Below, one piece after another: positions 10,366 to 19,341 of a DNA stretch of 64,000 nt. Position numbers and translations under genes: made by a program. This DNA comes from Vibrio aestuarianus (lineage in GTDB: Bacteria; Pseudomonadota; Gammaproteobacteria; Enterobacterales; Vibrionaceae): positions 1 through 64,000 of the forward strand of contig NZ_JAAZTU010000017.1 in assembly GCF_012395185.1 (NCBI RefSeq), in the 5' to 3' direction. Position 1 is the first letter of the stretch. Every line of letters begins with the position of its first letter. Under the pieces are notes generated by a model. That model ran no database searches and was not told the origin of the DNA. It saw only the letters and a program-made list of their open reading frames with translations.

Positions 10366-11307
10366 TTATCTAAGGTGTAAGGTTTTGGTTTGGATCATCT
10401 GCCTTAACCAGCTTAATGCGGGGTCATTTTCTCTGTCTCTGTGCCAAAAAAGCGTATAAGCCATGGGGGGGAACTCCATTGGTAAAGGAAGAACAACCAG
10501 ATCCATTTGTTGCGCGACTAGATGGGTAAAATGACTTGGCGCTGTGAAAATGAAATCAGTATAGGTACACAAACTGGCGGCGCTATTGAAGTCTGGAACC
10601 GTAATTGCGATATCACGCTCTTTGCCAATATCTGCCAGACGGTAATCGAGCAGCCAGCGGTCATTACCATCACATCGCACTTGTACATGACGCAGCGCAA
10701 GGTAGCTTTCTAGCGTCCAATTTTCACGTAAAACCGGGTGATCTTTTCTCACCACACACATTTGGTTGTCTCGGTAAATCTCTTGCTCGCAGATGTCACT
10801 GGGGGGCAGCATAGTTAGCTTGGCATCATTAATATCGATATCTTTGCCAGTGATACCTAAGTCGATTTCTCCTAGCTGTAGTTTTTTGAATGTTTGATCA
10901 TCCCAAGAATGGGTATTGATATTTAAATTAGGTCCTTGGTTAAAAATTACTGGTAAAAAGTGTGGCAGAATCAGTGGGTAAACACTTTCTACTGCGGCTA
11001 TTTGAAAACGATATTCACTGGTTTGAGGCGAAAATTCCTGCGGCTGAGTAATGATTTCAAGCTGATTAATTAGGATATCTAACTTGGGTTTCAAGAATAA
11101 AGCTTGAGGCGTTGCCTTTAGACCATGAGAGTTACGAATAAATAGCGGATCATCGAATTGTTGACGCAGTTTGGCCAGTGATTTGCTCACGGCTGACTGA
11201 CTCAAACAGAGACGATGTGCAGTACGCGTGACACTCAGCTCTTCTAACAGAACGGTTAAACAAACCAGTAAATTAAGATCGATGCGAGATAACTTCTCAA
11301 TATTCAT
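10366..11307 (-). CDS. LysR-family transcriptional regulator
   Basis: About 313 residues from the ATG at 11307, which has TTGGAA upstream; the longer open frame starts with an unlikely TTG. Residues about 4-63 hold the LysR winged helix (RIDLNLLVCLTVLLEE, then AHRLCLSQSAVSKSLAKLR). The rest is an effector-binding domain. It is transcribed away from the MFS pump that starts 115 bases to its right, and LysR proteins usually control the divergent neighbour. The inducer is not evident. Confidence 0.9.
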   Translation of the reverse strand: MNIEKLSRIDLNLLVCLTVLLEELSVTRTAHRLCLSQSAVSKSLAKLRQQFDDPLFIRNSHGLKATPQALFLKPKLDILINQLEIITQPQEFSPQTSEYRFQIAAVESVYPLILPHFLPVIFNQGPNLNINTHSWDDQTFKKLQLGEIDLGITGKDIDINDAKLTMLPPSDICEQEIYRDNQMCVVRKDHPVLRENWTLESYLALRHVQVRCDGNDRWLLDYRLADIGKERDIAITVPDFNSAASLCTYTDFIFTAPSHFTHLVAQQMDLVVLPLPMEFPPMAYTLFWHRDRENDPALSWLRQMIQTKTLHLR

Positions 11308-11422
11308 CTGTTTTTCCAATTAGGAATAATTAGGATGATTATATGCCATTTCTGTTCATATCATCTTTGCGTTACTATGCATCAGTTCTCAAAGTTGTTC
11401 TTTCTTTATATTGGAGTGTTTC

Positions 11423-12625
11423 GTGAAACAAATAACATCTGGTGCAGACAGTAAGCGCCAGCTGACATTACTGGTTTTGTTGGTACTGTTCAGCCCGTTG
11501 GCGATTGATATTTATCTGCCTGCTTTACCGTTAATTTCACAAACATTTCACGTGGAACACGCTTATGCACAAGATACGATCACTTGGTTTCTATTCGCCA
11601 TGGGGATAGGGCAATTATTTGCGGGCCCCTTGGCGGATAAACTCGGTCGTCGAACTGTTGCATTGGGAGGTATCAGTATCTATGCATTGAGTGCTTGCTT
11701 GGCGTGGGCAGCTCAAAGTATTGAGTGGATGCTGATGGCTCGGCTGCTACAAGGCTTCGGTGCTTGTGCAACATCGGTGGCAGCCTTTGCAACAGTTCGC
11801 GATATTTTTGGACCAGAACGCAGTGGTAAAATGATCAGCTACCTGAATGGGGCGATCTGTTTCATTCCTGCACTGGCACCAATTCTTGGAAGTTGGTTGA
11901 CTCAACAGTTCGGCTGGCGCAGTAATTTTAGCTTTATGGCTGGTTTTGCTGTGGTTGTTGGCTCAATGATGCTGATAGGTATGAAAGAAACCAATCCTGA
12001 AACGGCAGAGAAGCAAGCATTCTTTAAGTTTTCGCGGTACTGGTCGGTATTGAAAACACCTTCTTTCCTATTCCATGCCTCTTTATGTATGTTAGCCATG
12101 GCGGTAATTCTTGCTTACGTAACCTCAGCTCCTGTGGTGTTGATGGAGGGCTATGGTTTAACCATGAACGAGTTCACTTTTTGGTTTGGAATGAATGCCA
12201 TCATCAATATTGCTGCGTGTTTAACAGCACCTCAATTTATGGATAAATTTGGCACTCATAAAACTTTAGTGGTTGGCATTAGTATATTACTGATCGCCGG
12301 AACAATAATGCTTGTACTGGCACAGCAAAAAACTGCATTCGCCTTTATGTTACCTATCTTTATTTCGTCTATTGGATTTGCCTGGATTTTGGGAGCGGCA
12401 GCAGGAAAAGCGTTGGCTCCATTTGGCGACAAAGCAGGAACCGCGGCTGCATTGCTTGGACTATTTCAAATGAGTGGCGCTGGTTTATTAGTGGGCTCGC
12501 TACAGCGAGCTGGGTTTGAACCTCAGGTGTTAATTGCGTTGCATATGTGGATAATCGCCCCATCGCTATTAATTTTGTTATCAAAAGCAGGGCGATACTG
12601 GCATCAAATAGCAGTGCAGCAATAA
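11423..12625 (+). CDS. Bcr/CflA-type MFS drug efflux transporter
   Basis: About 400 residues starting at the GTG at 11423, with GGAG 6 bases upstream. Twelve hydrophobic segments. The DHA1 signatures are visible: SPLAIDIYLPALPLI in helix 1, then GQLFAGPLADKLGRRTVALGG (motif A), and a helix-5 motif near GAICFIPALAPILGSWL. Relatives export bicyclomycin, chloramphenicol or sulfonamides using the proton gradient. Probably regulated by the divergent LysR protein. A degenerate parS-like sequence lies at 11544-11559. Confidence 0.9.
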   Translation: MKQITSGADSKRQLTLLVLLVLFSPLAIDIYLPALPLISQTFHVEHAYAQDTITWFLFAMGIGQLFAGPLADKLGRRTVALGGISIYALSACLAWAAQSIEWMLMARLLQGFGACATSVAAFATVRDIFGPERSGKMISYLNGAICFIPALAPILGSWLTQQFGWRSNFSFMAGFAVVVGSMMLIGMKETNPETAEKQAFFKFSRYWSVLKTPSFLFHASLCMLAMAVILAYVTSAPVVLMEGYGLTMNEFTFWFGMNAIINIAACLTAPQFMDKFGTHKTLVVGISILLIAGTIMLVLAQQKTAFAFMLPIFISSIGFAWILGAAAGKALAPFGDKAGTAAALLGLFQMSGAGLLVGSLQRAGFEPQVLIALHMWIIAPSLLILLSKAGRYWHQIAVQQ

Positions 12626-12713
12626 AATCGGTTTATGCTATTCTATAATCGTTTTAACGAGTGTATATTTGGGCACTTAATTATTTCAATTGCACTTTGG
12701 AAGCGAAACAACA

Positions 12714-12995
12714 ATGTCAATGACAACCTATGAAATGGCTCGTATTTGGGAACAGCTCGATGAGTCGCCAGAAAAGGTCATGTTCGGTAAATTGCTTAAT
12801 GAATTAGGCAACCAAAGTAGTGAGCGTATTCGCAGTGCCGCAAAACAAGTACCACTACCAGTCCTACGTGATTTAGTGTTCCAGTTTCAACACGTGATAG
12901 AATCTCGCAAAGGTGAACAAGTGGAAATCATGGCAAAAGAATTGGCAAAGCAAGGTATTTCAGCAGAAGAGCTTCTAAATTACCTGAATAAATAA
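12714..12995 (+). CDS. small helical protein of unknown function
   Basis: 93 residues from the ATG at 12714 (MSMTTYEMARIWEQLDES); an upstream ATG at 12690 is less likely. It is predicted almost wholly helical and charged, with an N-terminal half rich in Glu/Leu and a C terminus ending AKQGISAEELLNYLNK. That tail vaguely recalls helical nucleoid-associated or regulatory proteins, but no DNA-binding signature can be shown. A strong terminator follows, so it is its own unit. Codon use matches the neighbours. Confidence 0.75.
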   Translation: MSMTTYEMARIWEQLDESPEKVMFGKLLNELGNQSSERIRSAAKQVPLPVLRDLVFQFQHVIESRKGEQVEIMAKELAKQGISAEELLNYLNK

Positions 12996-13018
12996 CCAAT
13001 CTATAAAGTAGATATTGT

Positions 13019-13048
13019 GGCCAGAGAATATATTCTCTGGCTTTTTAT
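13019..13048 (+). terminator. terminator after the small helical protein
   Basis: Palindrome CCAGAGAATATATTCTCTGG followed by CTTTTTATTT, between converging genes. Confidence 0.88.
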
Positions 13049-13059
13049 TTATGCGCAAA

Positions 13060-13524
13060 TTATGGATTCACGTTACGGTTGATTGGGTTTTGCAATGAAA
13101 TAAGTGTTTCAGTTGATTGTACTTCATCAATCGCTTGTAATTTATCGATGAGGACAAACTGTAATTCTTCAATAGAACGACACATCAACTTAACAAAGAT
13201 GTTGTAAGCGCCAGTGGTGTAATAAGCTTCTACCACCTCGTCTAATGCATTCAGTTTTTCTAAAGCTGAGTGATAGTCTCGCGCTGCATTTAAATTAATG
13301 CCAATGAAGCAACAGACGTCATAGCCTAGTTTTTTGGTATTCACGACAACTTCTGTGCCTTGAATAATATCGGCTGATTTCATTTTTTCGATACGTACAT
13401 GGATAGTTGCAGGGCTAACATTGAACTGTTTCGCCATCTCGGCATAAGGCGTGCGTGCATCTTCCATTAAAATTTTTAAAATCGCTCGGTCGAGATCATC
13501 AAGCTTCGCGGCTGTGGCATGCAT
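13060..13524 (-). CDS. asnC: transcriptional regulator AsnC
   Basis: 154 residues from the ATG at 13524, preceded by AAGGAC. Lrp/AsnC architecture: helix-turn-helix at about 8-60 (ARTPYAEMAKQFNVSPATIHVRIEKM) and a RAM ligand domain after it. It tracks E. coli AsnC closely through its length (GYDVCCFIGI, DEVVEAYYTTGAYNIFVKLMCRS, STETLISLQNPI). In E. coli AsnC senses asparagine and activates asnA, its divergent neighbour. Here asnA is not adjacent; rsmJ starts on the other side. Confidence 0.93.
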   Translation of the reverse strand: MHATAAKLDDLDRAILKILMEDARTPYAEMAKQFNVSPATIHVRIEKMKSADIIQGTEVVVNTKKLGYDVCCFIGINLNAARDYHSALEKLNALDEVVEAYYTTGAYNIFVKLMCRSIEELQFVLIDKLQAIDEVQSTETLISLQNPINRNVNP

Positions 13525-13679
13525 GGCAAAAGTCCTTATAGTAATACAGCAATTTGAGTCTACCACTCACCATAGTTTCTCGTAAGTCATGGTCTGAGAT
13601 TAGTTATTAGCTTTAGTCACATCCAGCAAAATTAGTTAAACTCAGGTTTCTGATTATTATCTCTGTTTTTGGAGTCAAC

Positions 13680-14459
13680 TTGCAGCTACAACTGATTTGC
13701 GAAGCACCTACACAGCAGCCACGTTTGGATGACTTAGCTCATCGCTGGGGGCTTGAACATAGTCAAACGAGTCAATTTGCGTTGGTGTTAACCGAGTATC
13801 GACTTGAGCTACGTAAGTTGGATGAGCCTAAGTTAGGGGCTATTTATGTCGACTTAGTCAGTGGCGCGGTGGCGCATCGTCGCAAGTTTGGCGGAGGGAA
13901 AGGTCAATCCATCGCAAAAGCGGCTGGGCTGAATAAAGGTGTCACTCCTAATATTTTGGATGGAACGGCAGGGTTAGGGCGTGATGCGTTTGTACTGGCT
14001 TCCTTGGGCTGTAAAGTACAAATGGTTGAACGTCATCCTGTGGTTGCTGCATTGCTCGATGATGGCTTAGAAAGAGCAAAGCTTGATCCTGAGATTGGTA
14101 CTTGGGTTGGAGAAAGAATGACTTTGCTTCATGCTTCAAGTCATGATGCCCTTGATAAGTTGGCGCAAGATCCTCGTTTTGAAAAGCCAGATGTTGTCTA
14201 TCTTGATCCAATGTATCCTCATCCGGAAAACAAAAAGCAAACGGCATTAGTTAAAAAAGAGATGCGGGTTTTTCAGTCATTGGTAGGCGCAGATCTCGAT
14301 GCCGATGCCTTATTAGCCCCCGCGTTGAGTTTGGCGAGCAAGCGAGTTGTGGTCAAGCGTCCAGATTATGCTAATTGGTTAGATAATCAAAAGCCGAGTA
14401 TGGCAATCGAAACGAAAAAGAACCGATTTGATGTCTATGTTAAAGCAGCAATGTGTTAG
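13680..14459 (+). CDS. rsmJ: 16S rRNA m2G1516 methyltransferase RsmJ
   Basis: 259 residues, starting at a TTG with TTGGAG 8 bases upstream and no ATG in a better place. It methylates N2 of G1516 in 16S rRNA. The SAM-binding loop is [18 protein letters not shown] (about 92-109). Family signatures [22 protein letters not shown] and [12 protein letters not shown] are intact. Alone between asnC and a convergent transporter. Confidence 0.95.
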   Translation: MQLQLICEAPTQQPRLDDLAHRWGLEHSQTSQFALVLTEYRLELRKLDEPKLGAIYVDLVSGAVAHRRKFGGGKGQSIAKAAGLNKGVTPNILDGTAGLGRDAFVLASLGCKVQMVERHPVVAALLDDGLERAKLDPEIGTWVGERMTLLHASSHDALDKLAQDPRFEKPDVVYLDPMYPHPENKKQTALVKKEMRVFQSLVGADLDADALLAPALSLASKRVVVKRPDYANWLDNQKPSMAIETKKNRFDVYVKAAMC

Positions 14460-14487
14460 CAAAGAGATTACGTAAGAGTAAGAAAAT

Positions 14488-14513
14488 AGCGCCTACATTT
14501 TAGTAGGCGCTGT
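14488..14513. terminator. hairpin between converging rsmJ and EamA gene
   Basis: AGCGCCTAC-atttta-GTAGGCGCT between two convergent genes. The following T stretch is weak, so it is a modest terminator candidate. Confidence 0.6.
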
Positions 14514-14531
14514 CATTTTATATGACTTCAC

Positions 14532-15413
14532 TTAATTGGTCGTTTTACTTTGGGCCATGACTTTGCGTTTAACCCATGTTTCATTGACCCATAAGGAAAG
14601 TAAGATAATCGAGCCACCAATACCAAGGCGCATCAGGTCAACATCTCGGTTCCAAATCATAATATTCACTACCAAGCCCGCAGGAACTAGAGCATTGTTC
14701 ATGATCGCAAGTGCGCCGGCATTAACCAGACAAGCGCCTTTGTTCCAAGCAAAATAACCAAGCCCAGACGCGATTAACCCCAAGTAAACCAAAATGCCCC
14801 ATTGCAGCGATGTGGTTGGCAACTTATCACTGTTACCAAACAACAAAAAAGCAGTACTTGCCACTACTAACGCACCTAAATAGAAATAACCAAACACAGT
14901 ATGCTGCGACAGCGTGACTGGCTGTTTTTCCATCACGTATTTGTATGCGACTTGACCGATGGCAAAACACAGGTTGGCACCTTGTACCACAAAGAATCCC
15001 GTTAAGAAGTTATCATTTATCCCTGCAAATTTAATAAATACTGCACCTACAACGGCAATGGCAGCTGTCACTAAATACCAGGGAGAAAAATGTCCTTTGA
15101 GTAAATCGTAAATAAGCGTGACATAAATAGGCGTAAAAACGGTAAATAACAGTACTTCTGGTACTGATAGCAGTAAAAAGGACTGATAATAGAAGCAATA
15201 CATCAGTCCAAGCTGAATTCCGCCAATTACCATCAGTTTTAGGATCAATCGAATGGGAATAGATTTAAATTTAATAAATGGCAGGAATACAAGGCTTGCT
15301 AGTGCCACTCGCATCCAAACCGAGAACCAAGAGTCAACCTGACCAGCTAAGTAAACGCCAATCAGGCTAAAAGAAAATGCCCAAAGTAGGGTAACTGCAG
15401 ATAAATAGATCAT
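14532..15413 (-). CDS. EamA-family (DMT) transporter
   Basis: 293 residues, ten hydrophobic segments arranged as two EamA repeats (about 1-135 and 150-280). The drug/metabolite transporter family exports amino acids or other small metabolites; the substrate cannot be told. Typical features include LLWAFSFSLIGVYLAG in helix 1 and VLLFTVFTPIYVTLIYDLL at the end of repeat one. It ends in a basic tail. A single-gene unit converging on rsmJ. Confidence 0.88.
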   Translation of the reverse strand: MIYLSAVTLLWAFSFSLIGVYLAGQVDSWFSVWMRVALASLVFLPFIKFKSIPIRLILKLMVIGGIQLGLMYCFYYQSFLLLSVPEVLLFTVFTPIYVTLIYDLLKGHFSPWYLVTAAIAVVGAVFIKFAGINDNFLTGFFVVQGANLCFAIGQVAYKYVMEKQPVTLSQHTVFGYFYLGALVVASTAFLLFGNSDKLPTTSLQWGILVYLGLIASGLGYFAWNKGACLVNAGALAIMNNALVPAGLVVNIMIWNRDVDLMRLGIGGSIILLSLWVNETWVKRKVMAQSKTTN

Positions 15414-15469
15414 GATACATAACGATGATTAATTAATGCTCTGCAGTCTAACTGAGTTTTAGCTTGCCG

Positions 15470-15895
15470 TCAGTCGTGAAGTGGCACGACCAACATATCT
15501 ACTGGTGAGCAGTTAATTAACTGACGAGTAGACGACAGTAATTTACTCCAAAAATCTTGGTGGTGACCGCAAACAACCAAATCAATGCTAAATTCATTGA
15601 TCGTTTCGCACAGCTCATTACTTAAATCACCGCTGCCGACTAAGGTATGTCTAATCGGGTACTGTGCGTAATTTGCCAAAGCTTGCAGTTGTTTTTGAGA
15701 TGATTCCATCGATTGGTGCTGAGTTTCTGCTAAATTGATATCGATAAGTCCGGTATATAGTTCGGCATAATTGACATCAATGTGGATAAAAGAAATCTCG
15801 GCTTCAAGTGGTTTTGCTAATGCTACGGCTTTATCTATCAATAGCTTGCTGTCTTCTGAAAGATCAATCGCAACTAAAATATGTTGATAACTCAT
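15470..15895 (-). CDS. uspA: universal stress protein UspA
   Basis: 141 residues, one Usp domain. It follows E. coli UspA along its length: MSYQHILVAIDLSEDSK, SFIHIDVNYAELYTGLIDIN, GSGDLSNELCETINE and VVCGHHQDFWSKLLSS, ending VDMLVVPL. The UspA subclass lacks the G-2x-G-9x-G(S/T) ATP-binding motif, and so does this one. Known members accumulate in stationary phase and stress. It is divergent from ftnA, with uspB just beyond. Confidence 0.95.
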   Translation of the reverse strand: MSYQHILVAIDLSEDSKLLIDKAVALAKPLEAEISFIHIDVNYAELYTGLIDINLAETQHQSMESSQKQLQALANYAQYPIRHTLVGSGDLSNELCETINEFSIDLVVCGHHQDFWSKLLSSTRQLINCSPVDMLVVPLHD

Positions 15896-16049
15896 AGTGC
15901 TATCTCCTGATGGGTTTTATATGAAGATTAGCATCGAGGTTGAGAGTTTTTTGTCGAAGTGATCCCATATCCATATACTGAGTACAAAGTGTTATGGTGG
16001 AGTTCATGGTATAGTCAATTCAAATCATAAGAGAAATTAGGAGTCGTCA

Positions 16050-16577
16050 ATGCTGTCACAAGCTATGGTTGAACAATTGAATGAGCAAATTAATCTCGAA
16101 TTTTTTTCATCCAATCTATACTTACAAATGAGTGCTTGGTGTGAAGACAAAGGATTTGAAGGTGCAGCAGAGTTTTTACGCGTTCACGCTGTAGAAGAAA
16201 TGCAACACATGCAACGTCTCTTCACGTATGTGAGTGAGACAGGAGCACTGCCTATCCTTGGAGCGATCGCAGCGCCGAAACATGATTTTGCAAGCCTCGG
16301 AGAGGTATTTAGCGAAACTTATGAACATGAGCAGATGATTACTCAACAGATTAACAAACTGGCTCATTCGGCATTTACATCTCAAGATTACTCAACATTT
16401 AACTTCCTTCAGTGGTACGTGTCTGAACAGCACGAAGAAGAGAAGTTGTTTAAAGGGATTTTAGATAAGCTAGAGTTGGTTGGTGATGATGGAAAAGCAC
16501 TGTTCTTCATCGACAAAGACCTAGCGGCAATGGCAAAAGCAGGCTCATCTTCTGTAATGGATGCCCAAGCTGTGTAA
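16050..16577 (+). CDS. ftnA: non-heme ferritin FtnA
   Basis: 175 residues, four-helix ferritin. It oxidises and stores iron in a 24-subunit shell. Ferroxidase ligands are visible in [11 protein letters not shown] (Glu17 region), [14 protein letters not shown] (Glu49/Glu50, His53) and [23 protein letters not shown] precedes the ATG. Located between uspA and uspB, so iron storage sits with stress genes. Confidence 0.96.
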   Translation: MLSQAMVEQLNEQINLEFFSSNLYLQMSAWCEDKGFEGAAEFLRVHAVEEMQHMQRLFTYVSETGALPILGAIAAPKHDFASLGEVFSETYEHEQMITQQINKLAHSAFTSQDYSTFNFLQWYVSEQHEEEKLFKGILDKLELVGDDGKALFFIDKDLAAMAKAGSSSVMDAQAV

Positions 16578-16584
16578 TTTCAGC

Positions 16585-16612
16585 AAAAAGACTTAGAAGC
16601 GGTCGTCTTTTT
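16585..16612 (+). terminator. hairpin after ftnA
   Basis: AAAAAGAC...GTCTTTTT stem directly after the ftnA stop, ending in a T run. Probable terminator separating ftnA from uspB. Confidence 0.6.
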
Positions 16613-16649
16613 CTTCGGGTTCTCCATACAGAGGTGTAGGGAGGAAAAG

Positions 16650-16973
16650 ATGATCACTGGAGATACAATTTTATTAGCGTTGATGCTTGTAACAGGGGTA
16701 AACCTTGCTCGTTATTTTACAGCACTACGTTCACTTATTTATATCATGCGTGAAGCTCATCCGTTGCTTTACCAGCAAGTAGATGGAGGCGGCTTTTTTA
16801 CCACGCATGGTAATGTCACTAAACAGGTCCGTCTTTTCCATTATCTAAAAAGTAAAGACTATCACCATCACCACGATCCAATCTTTACAGGCAAATGTGA
16901 TCGAGTAAGGGAACTCTTTATTCTATCTATCTCATTATTAGCGGTAACCACCTTTGTTGCTTGTATCGTTTAA
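16650..16973 (+). CDS. uspB: universal stress protein B UspB
   Basis: 107 residues with a hydrophobic segment at each end (about 5-23 and 88-106), the UspB layout. It carries the family stretch [22 protein letters not shown] and a His-rich turn (DYHHHHDP). In E. coli it is a RpoS-dependent inner-membrane protein linked to ethanol tolerance. The start has GGGAGG upstream. Confidence 0.93.
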   Translation: MITGDTILLALMLVTGVNLARYFTALRSLIYIMREAHPLLYQQVDGGGFFTTHGNVTKQVRLFHYLKSKDYHHHHDPIFTGKCDRVRELFILSISLLAVTTFVACIV

Positions 16974-16981
16974 GCGTTAGA

Positions 16982-17010
16982 GTAAAGGAGCGAAATCGCT
17001 CCTTTACTTT
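16982..17010 (+). terminator. terminator after uspB
   Basis: GTAAAGGAGCGA-aa-TCGCTCCTTTAC followed by TTT, 8 bases beyond the uspB stop. Confidence 0.82.
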
Positions 17011-17114
17011 GCCTGACCTAATTCCAATGCTGTGCAGCTAAATTTATTCGTCATTGTTTAGCATTATAAAAGCACTCCAACTATCCTTTAAACGATGATA
17101 AAAGGATGGATTCA

Positions 17115-17942
17115 ATGGAAGAAAAAGCCTTATTTAGTCGTCTAAATGAGTTACCTCGTCTACGACAAATATTGCAAGAACTGCTTGAGATGGTTAACCA
17201 AAATGACGTTGATTTTGGTGAACTGACACGTAAGATTTCAATGGAACAAGTATTAAGTGCGCGGCTACTGCGCTTGGCTAATTCTGCGCATTTTGGTGGA
17301 AGCCGAACTGTGGCATCGATCAACGATGCGGTGATTCGAGTTGGCAGTGGTTCAGTACGCACCATGGTTATCGCCTCAGTATTATCCAGTGCCTTTCCTA
17401 AAATTGATACGCTCGATTTAACTCAATATTGGGCCGATACGTTTGAGATTGCTCTTATCGCCAGTAAGTTGGGGGCTGCGATAAAATTAGATGCAAACAG
17501 CGCTTTCACCATTGGGATATTACACAATATAGGCTTGTTGATGATCCACTCTTTGGTGCCTAAAGAAGCACTAAAAATACGTGAGTGTGTTGAATCGGGA
17601 GAAGATGAAATCGAAGCACAGCGCCATATTATCCATACTGACGCTAATGTGCTTGGTGCTAAGTTAGCCAAAGCATGGAAGTTTCCTGATGAAATGATCG
17701 ATGCCATTGCCTTTTCAGCTCAACCAGACAAAGCGCAGTTGTCACCAAAATTAGCTCGCGTACTGCATTTTGCTCGTGATATCCATCATCAATGGGATAT
17801 TCTCACCGAAAAAGAAAAGCTTACTTTCTTGGTGGAGCATTCTGATTCCCGCATTTTAGCTATATCAGCGAGCTTTGCAGAAACAGTGGATAGCGTTCGT
17901 GGTTGTGGCCGTGATCTCGCCGAGCAATTAATGGAACGTTAA
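17115..17942 (+). CDS. HDOD-domain protein
   Basis: About 275 residues from the ATG at 17115, chosen because AAAGG lies 9 bases before it; an ATG at 17106 is also open. An HDOD domain covers about residues 10-210: LPRLRQILQELLEMV, SARLLRLANSAHFG, INDAVIRVGSGSVRTMVIAS and TIGILHNIGLLMIH. HDOD proteins are HD-like but lack catalytic metal ligands and act in signalling. No receiver or other output domain is attached. A terminator follows. Confidence 0.9.
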   Translation: MEEKALFSRLNELPRLRQILQELLEMVNQNDVDFGELTRKISMEQVLSARLLRLANSAHFGGSRTVASINDAVIRVGSGSVRTMVIASVLSSAFPKIDTLDLTQYWADTFEIALIASKLGAAIKLDANSAFTIGILHNIGLLMIHSLVPKEALKIRECVESGEDEIEAQRHIIHTDANVLGAKLAKAWKFPDEMIDAIAFSAQPDKAQLSPKLARVLHFARDIHHQWDILTEKEKLTFLVEHSDSRILAISASFAETVDSVRGCGRDLAEQLMER

Positions 17943-18000
17943 GTGGTGGCTTGTTGATCTTGTCTTCATTCAATTAGTCGCTAGAATAGCCGCAATGTTT

Positions 18001-18035
18001 AAGGATGTACGCTCACGCAGTACATCCTTTTTGTT
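18001..18035 (+). terminator. terminator after the HDOD gene
   Basis: AAGGATGTAC-gctcacgca-GTACATCCTT followed by TTTTG. Confidence 0.88.
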
Positions 18036-18083
18036 TGTTGTTGGGTGCGTAAAGCGTGCTTGATTAAAGAGTAGGTAGTAAGC

Positions 18084-19271
18084 ATGATTCATCAGTTCGA
18101 CGTGGTCATCATTGGCGCAGGGGCCGCAGGATTAATGTGTGCCGCACAAGCAGGTATGCGTGGCAGAAATGTTTTAGTGATTGATCATGCTAAAAAGCCG
18201 GGCCGAAAAATTCTTATTTCCGGTGGTGGGCGCTGTAATTTTACCAATTATGATGTCTCGGCAAGTAACTACTTATGTCGTAATCCACACTTTGTTAAAT
18301 CCGCTTTGTCGCAGTACACCAATTGGGATTTTATCTCAATGGTGAGCAAGTACGATATTGCCTTTGAAGAGCGCGATCACGGGCAACTGTTTTGTCTCGA
18401 TTCAGCTAAAGATATCGTTAATATGCTGCTAACGGAATGCGATATGCCCAATGTTAAGCAGCGTTACCAAACGGATGTTCAGTCTATCGAAAAAACGCAA
18501 GACGGTTTTTGTCTGCAAGTTAGTGGGGATACGATTGAGTGTCAATCGCTAGTGGTAGCGACCGGGGGATTATCGATGCCAAAACTCGGCGCCACTCCGT
18601 TTGGTTATAAAATAGCTGAGCAGTTTGGCTTGCCTATTGTTTCAACCACTGCTGGTTTAGTGCCGTTTACTTTACACAAGCAAGATAAAGAAGATTTTAC
18701 TGAGCTTTCTGGTATCGCCATTCCAACGCAAATTACAGCAGAAGATGGCACTGTATTTAAAGAGGCGCTGTTGTTTACTCATCGTGGTTTATCTGGACCT
18801 GCAGTGTTACAAATCTCTTCTTACTGGAAAGCAGGGCAAAAGGTGACGATTAACTTAGTACCGGAAATAGATGTGCATGATCTATTGGTTCAATCTCGTG
18901 AGCTGCACCCCAATCAAAGCTTGAAAAACACCTTAGCCAAAGCATTGCCAAAGCGTTTAATTGAAGTGTTAATTGAGCGTAAAGAACTAGAAGATAAACC
19001 GCTAAAGCAGCTTAATCCCAATGATCTTCTTGCTATCACACATTATTTAGAGAATTGGCAGATTTTACCTAATGGTACCGAAGGGTATCGGACGGCGGAG
19101 GTGACCTTAGGGGGGGTTGATACCGATTACCTCTCTTCTAAAACGATGGAGTGTAAGTCTGTCGCTGGCCTATATTTTATTGGTGAAGTGATGGATGTGA
19201 CAGGTTGGTTAGGTGGGTATAACTTCCAGTGGTGTTGGTCTAGCGGCTTTGTTGCTGGCTCATGGGTATAA
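18084..19271 (+). CDS. HI0933/BaiN-family FAD-dependent oxidoreductase
   Basis: 395 residues. The N-terminal FAD loop is VVIIGAGAAGLMCAAQAG (about 7-24), followed by KPGRKILISGGGRCNFTN, a signature of the HI0933 (YhiN) flavoprotein family. The C terminus has TLGGVDT and GLYFIGEVMDVTGWLGGYNFQWCWSSG, which close the FAD site. Its substrate is not established by sequence. Monocistronic; it converges with the GGDEF-EAL gene. Confidence 0.9.
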   Translation: MIHQFDVVIIGAGAAGLMCAAQAGMRGRNVLVIDHAKKPGRKILISGGGRCNFTNYDVSASNYLCRNPHFVKSALSQYTNWDFISMVSKYDIAFEERDHGQLFCLDSAKDIVNMLLTECDMPNVKQRYQTDVQSIEKTQDGFCLQVSGDTIECQSLVVATGGLSMPKLGATPFGYKIAEQFGLPIVSTTAGLVPFTLHKQDKEDFTELSGIAIPTQITAEDGTVFKEALLFTHRGLSGPAVLQISSYWKAGQKVTINLVPEIDVHDLLVQSRELHPNQSLKNTLAKALPKRLIEVLIERKELEDKPLKQLNPNDLLAITHYLENWQILPNGTEGYRTAEVTLGGVDTDYLSSKTMECKSVAGLYFIGEVMDVTGWLGGYNFQWCWSSGFVAGSWV

Positions 19272-19341
19272 TTTCTCCTAAACAAATTGAGTCGAAAATG
19301 CAGTAGATAGGTTAAAATCCCTCCGACAAAATGGCTAGAGG

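Noticed and set aside
11411-11440. TGTTTCGTGAAACA at the start of the MFS gene as a parS site
   Set aside because: It lacks the central CA of CACGTG; the centre and length are wrong for ParB.
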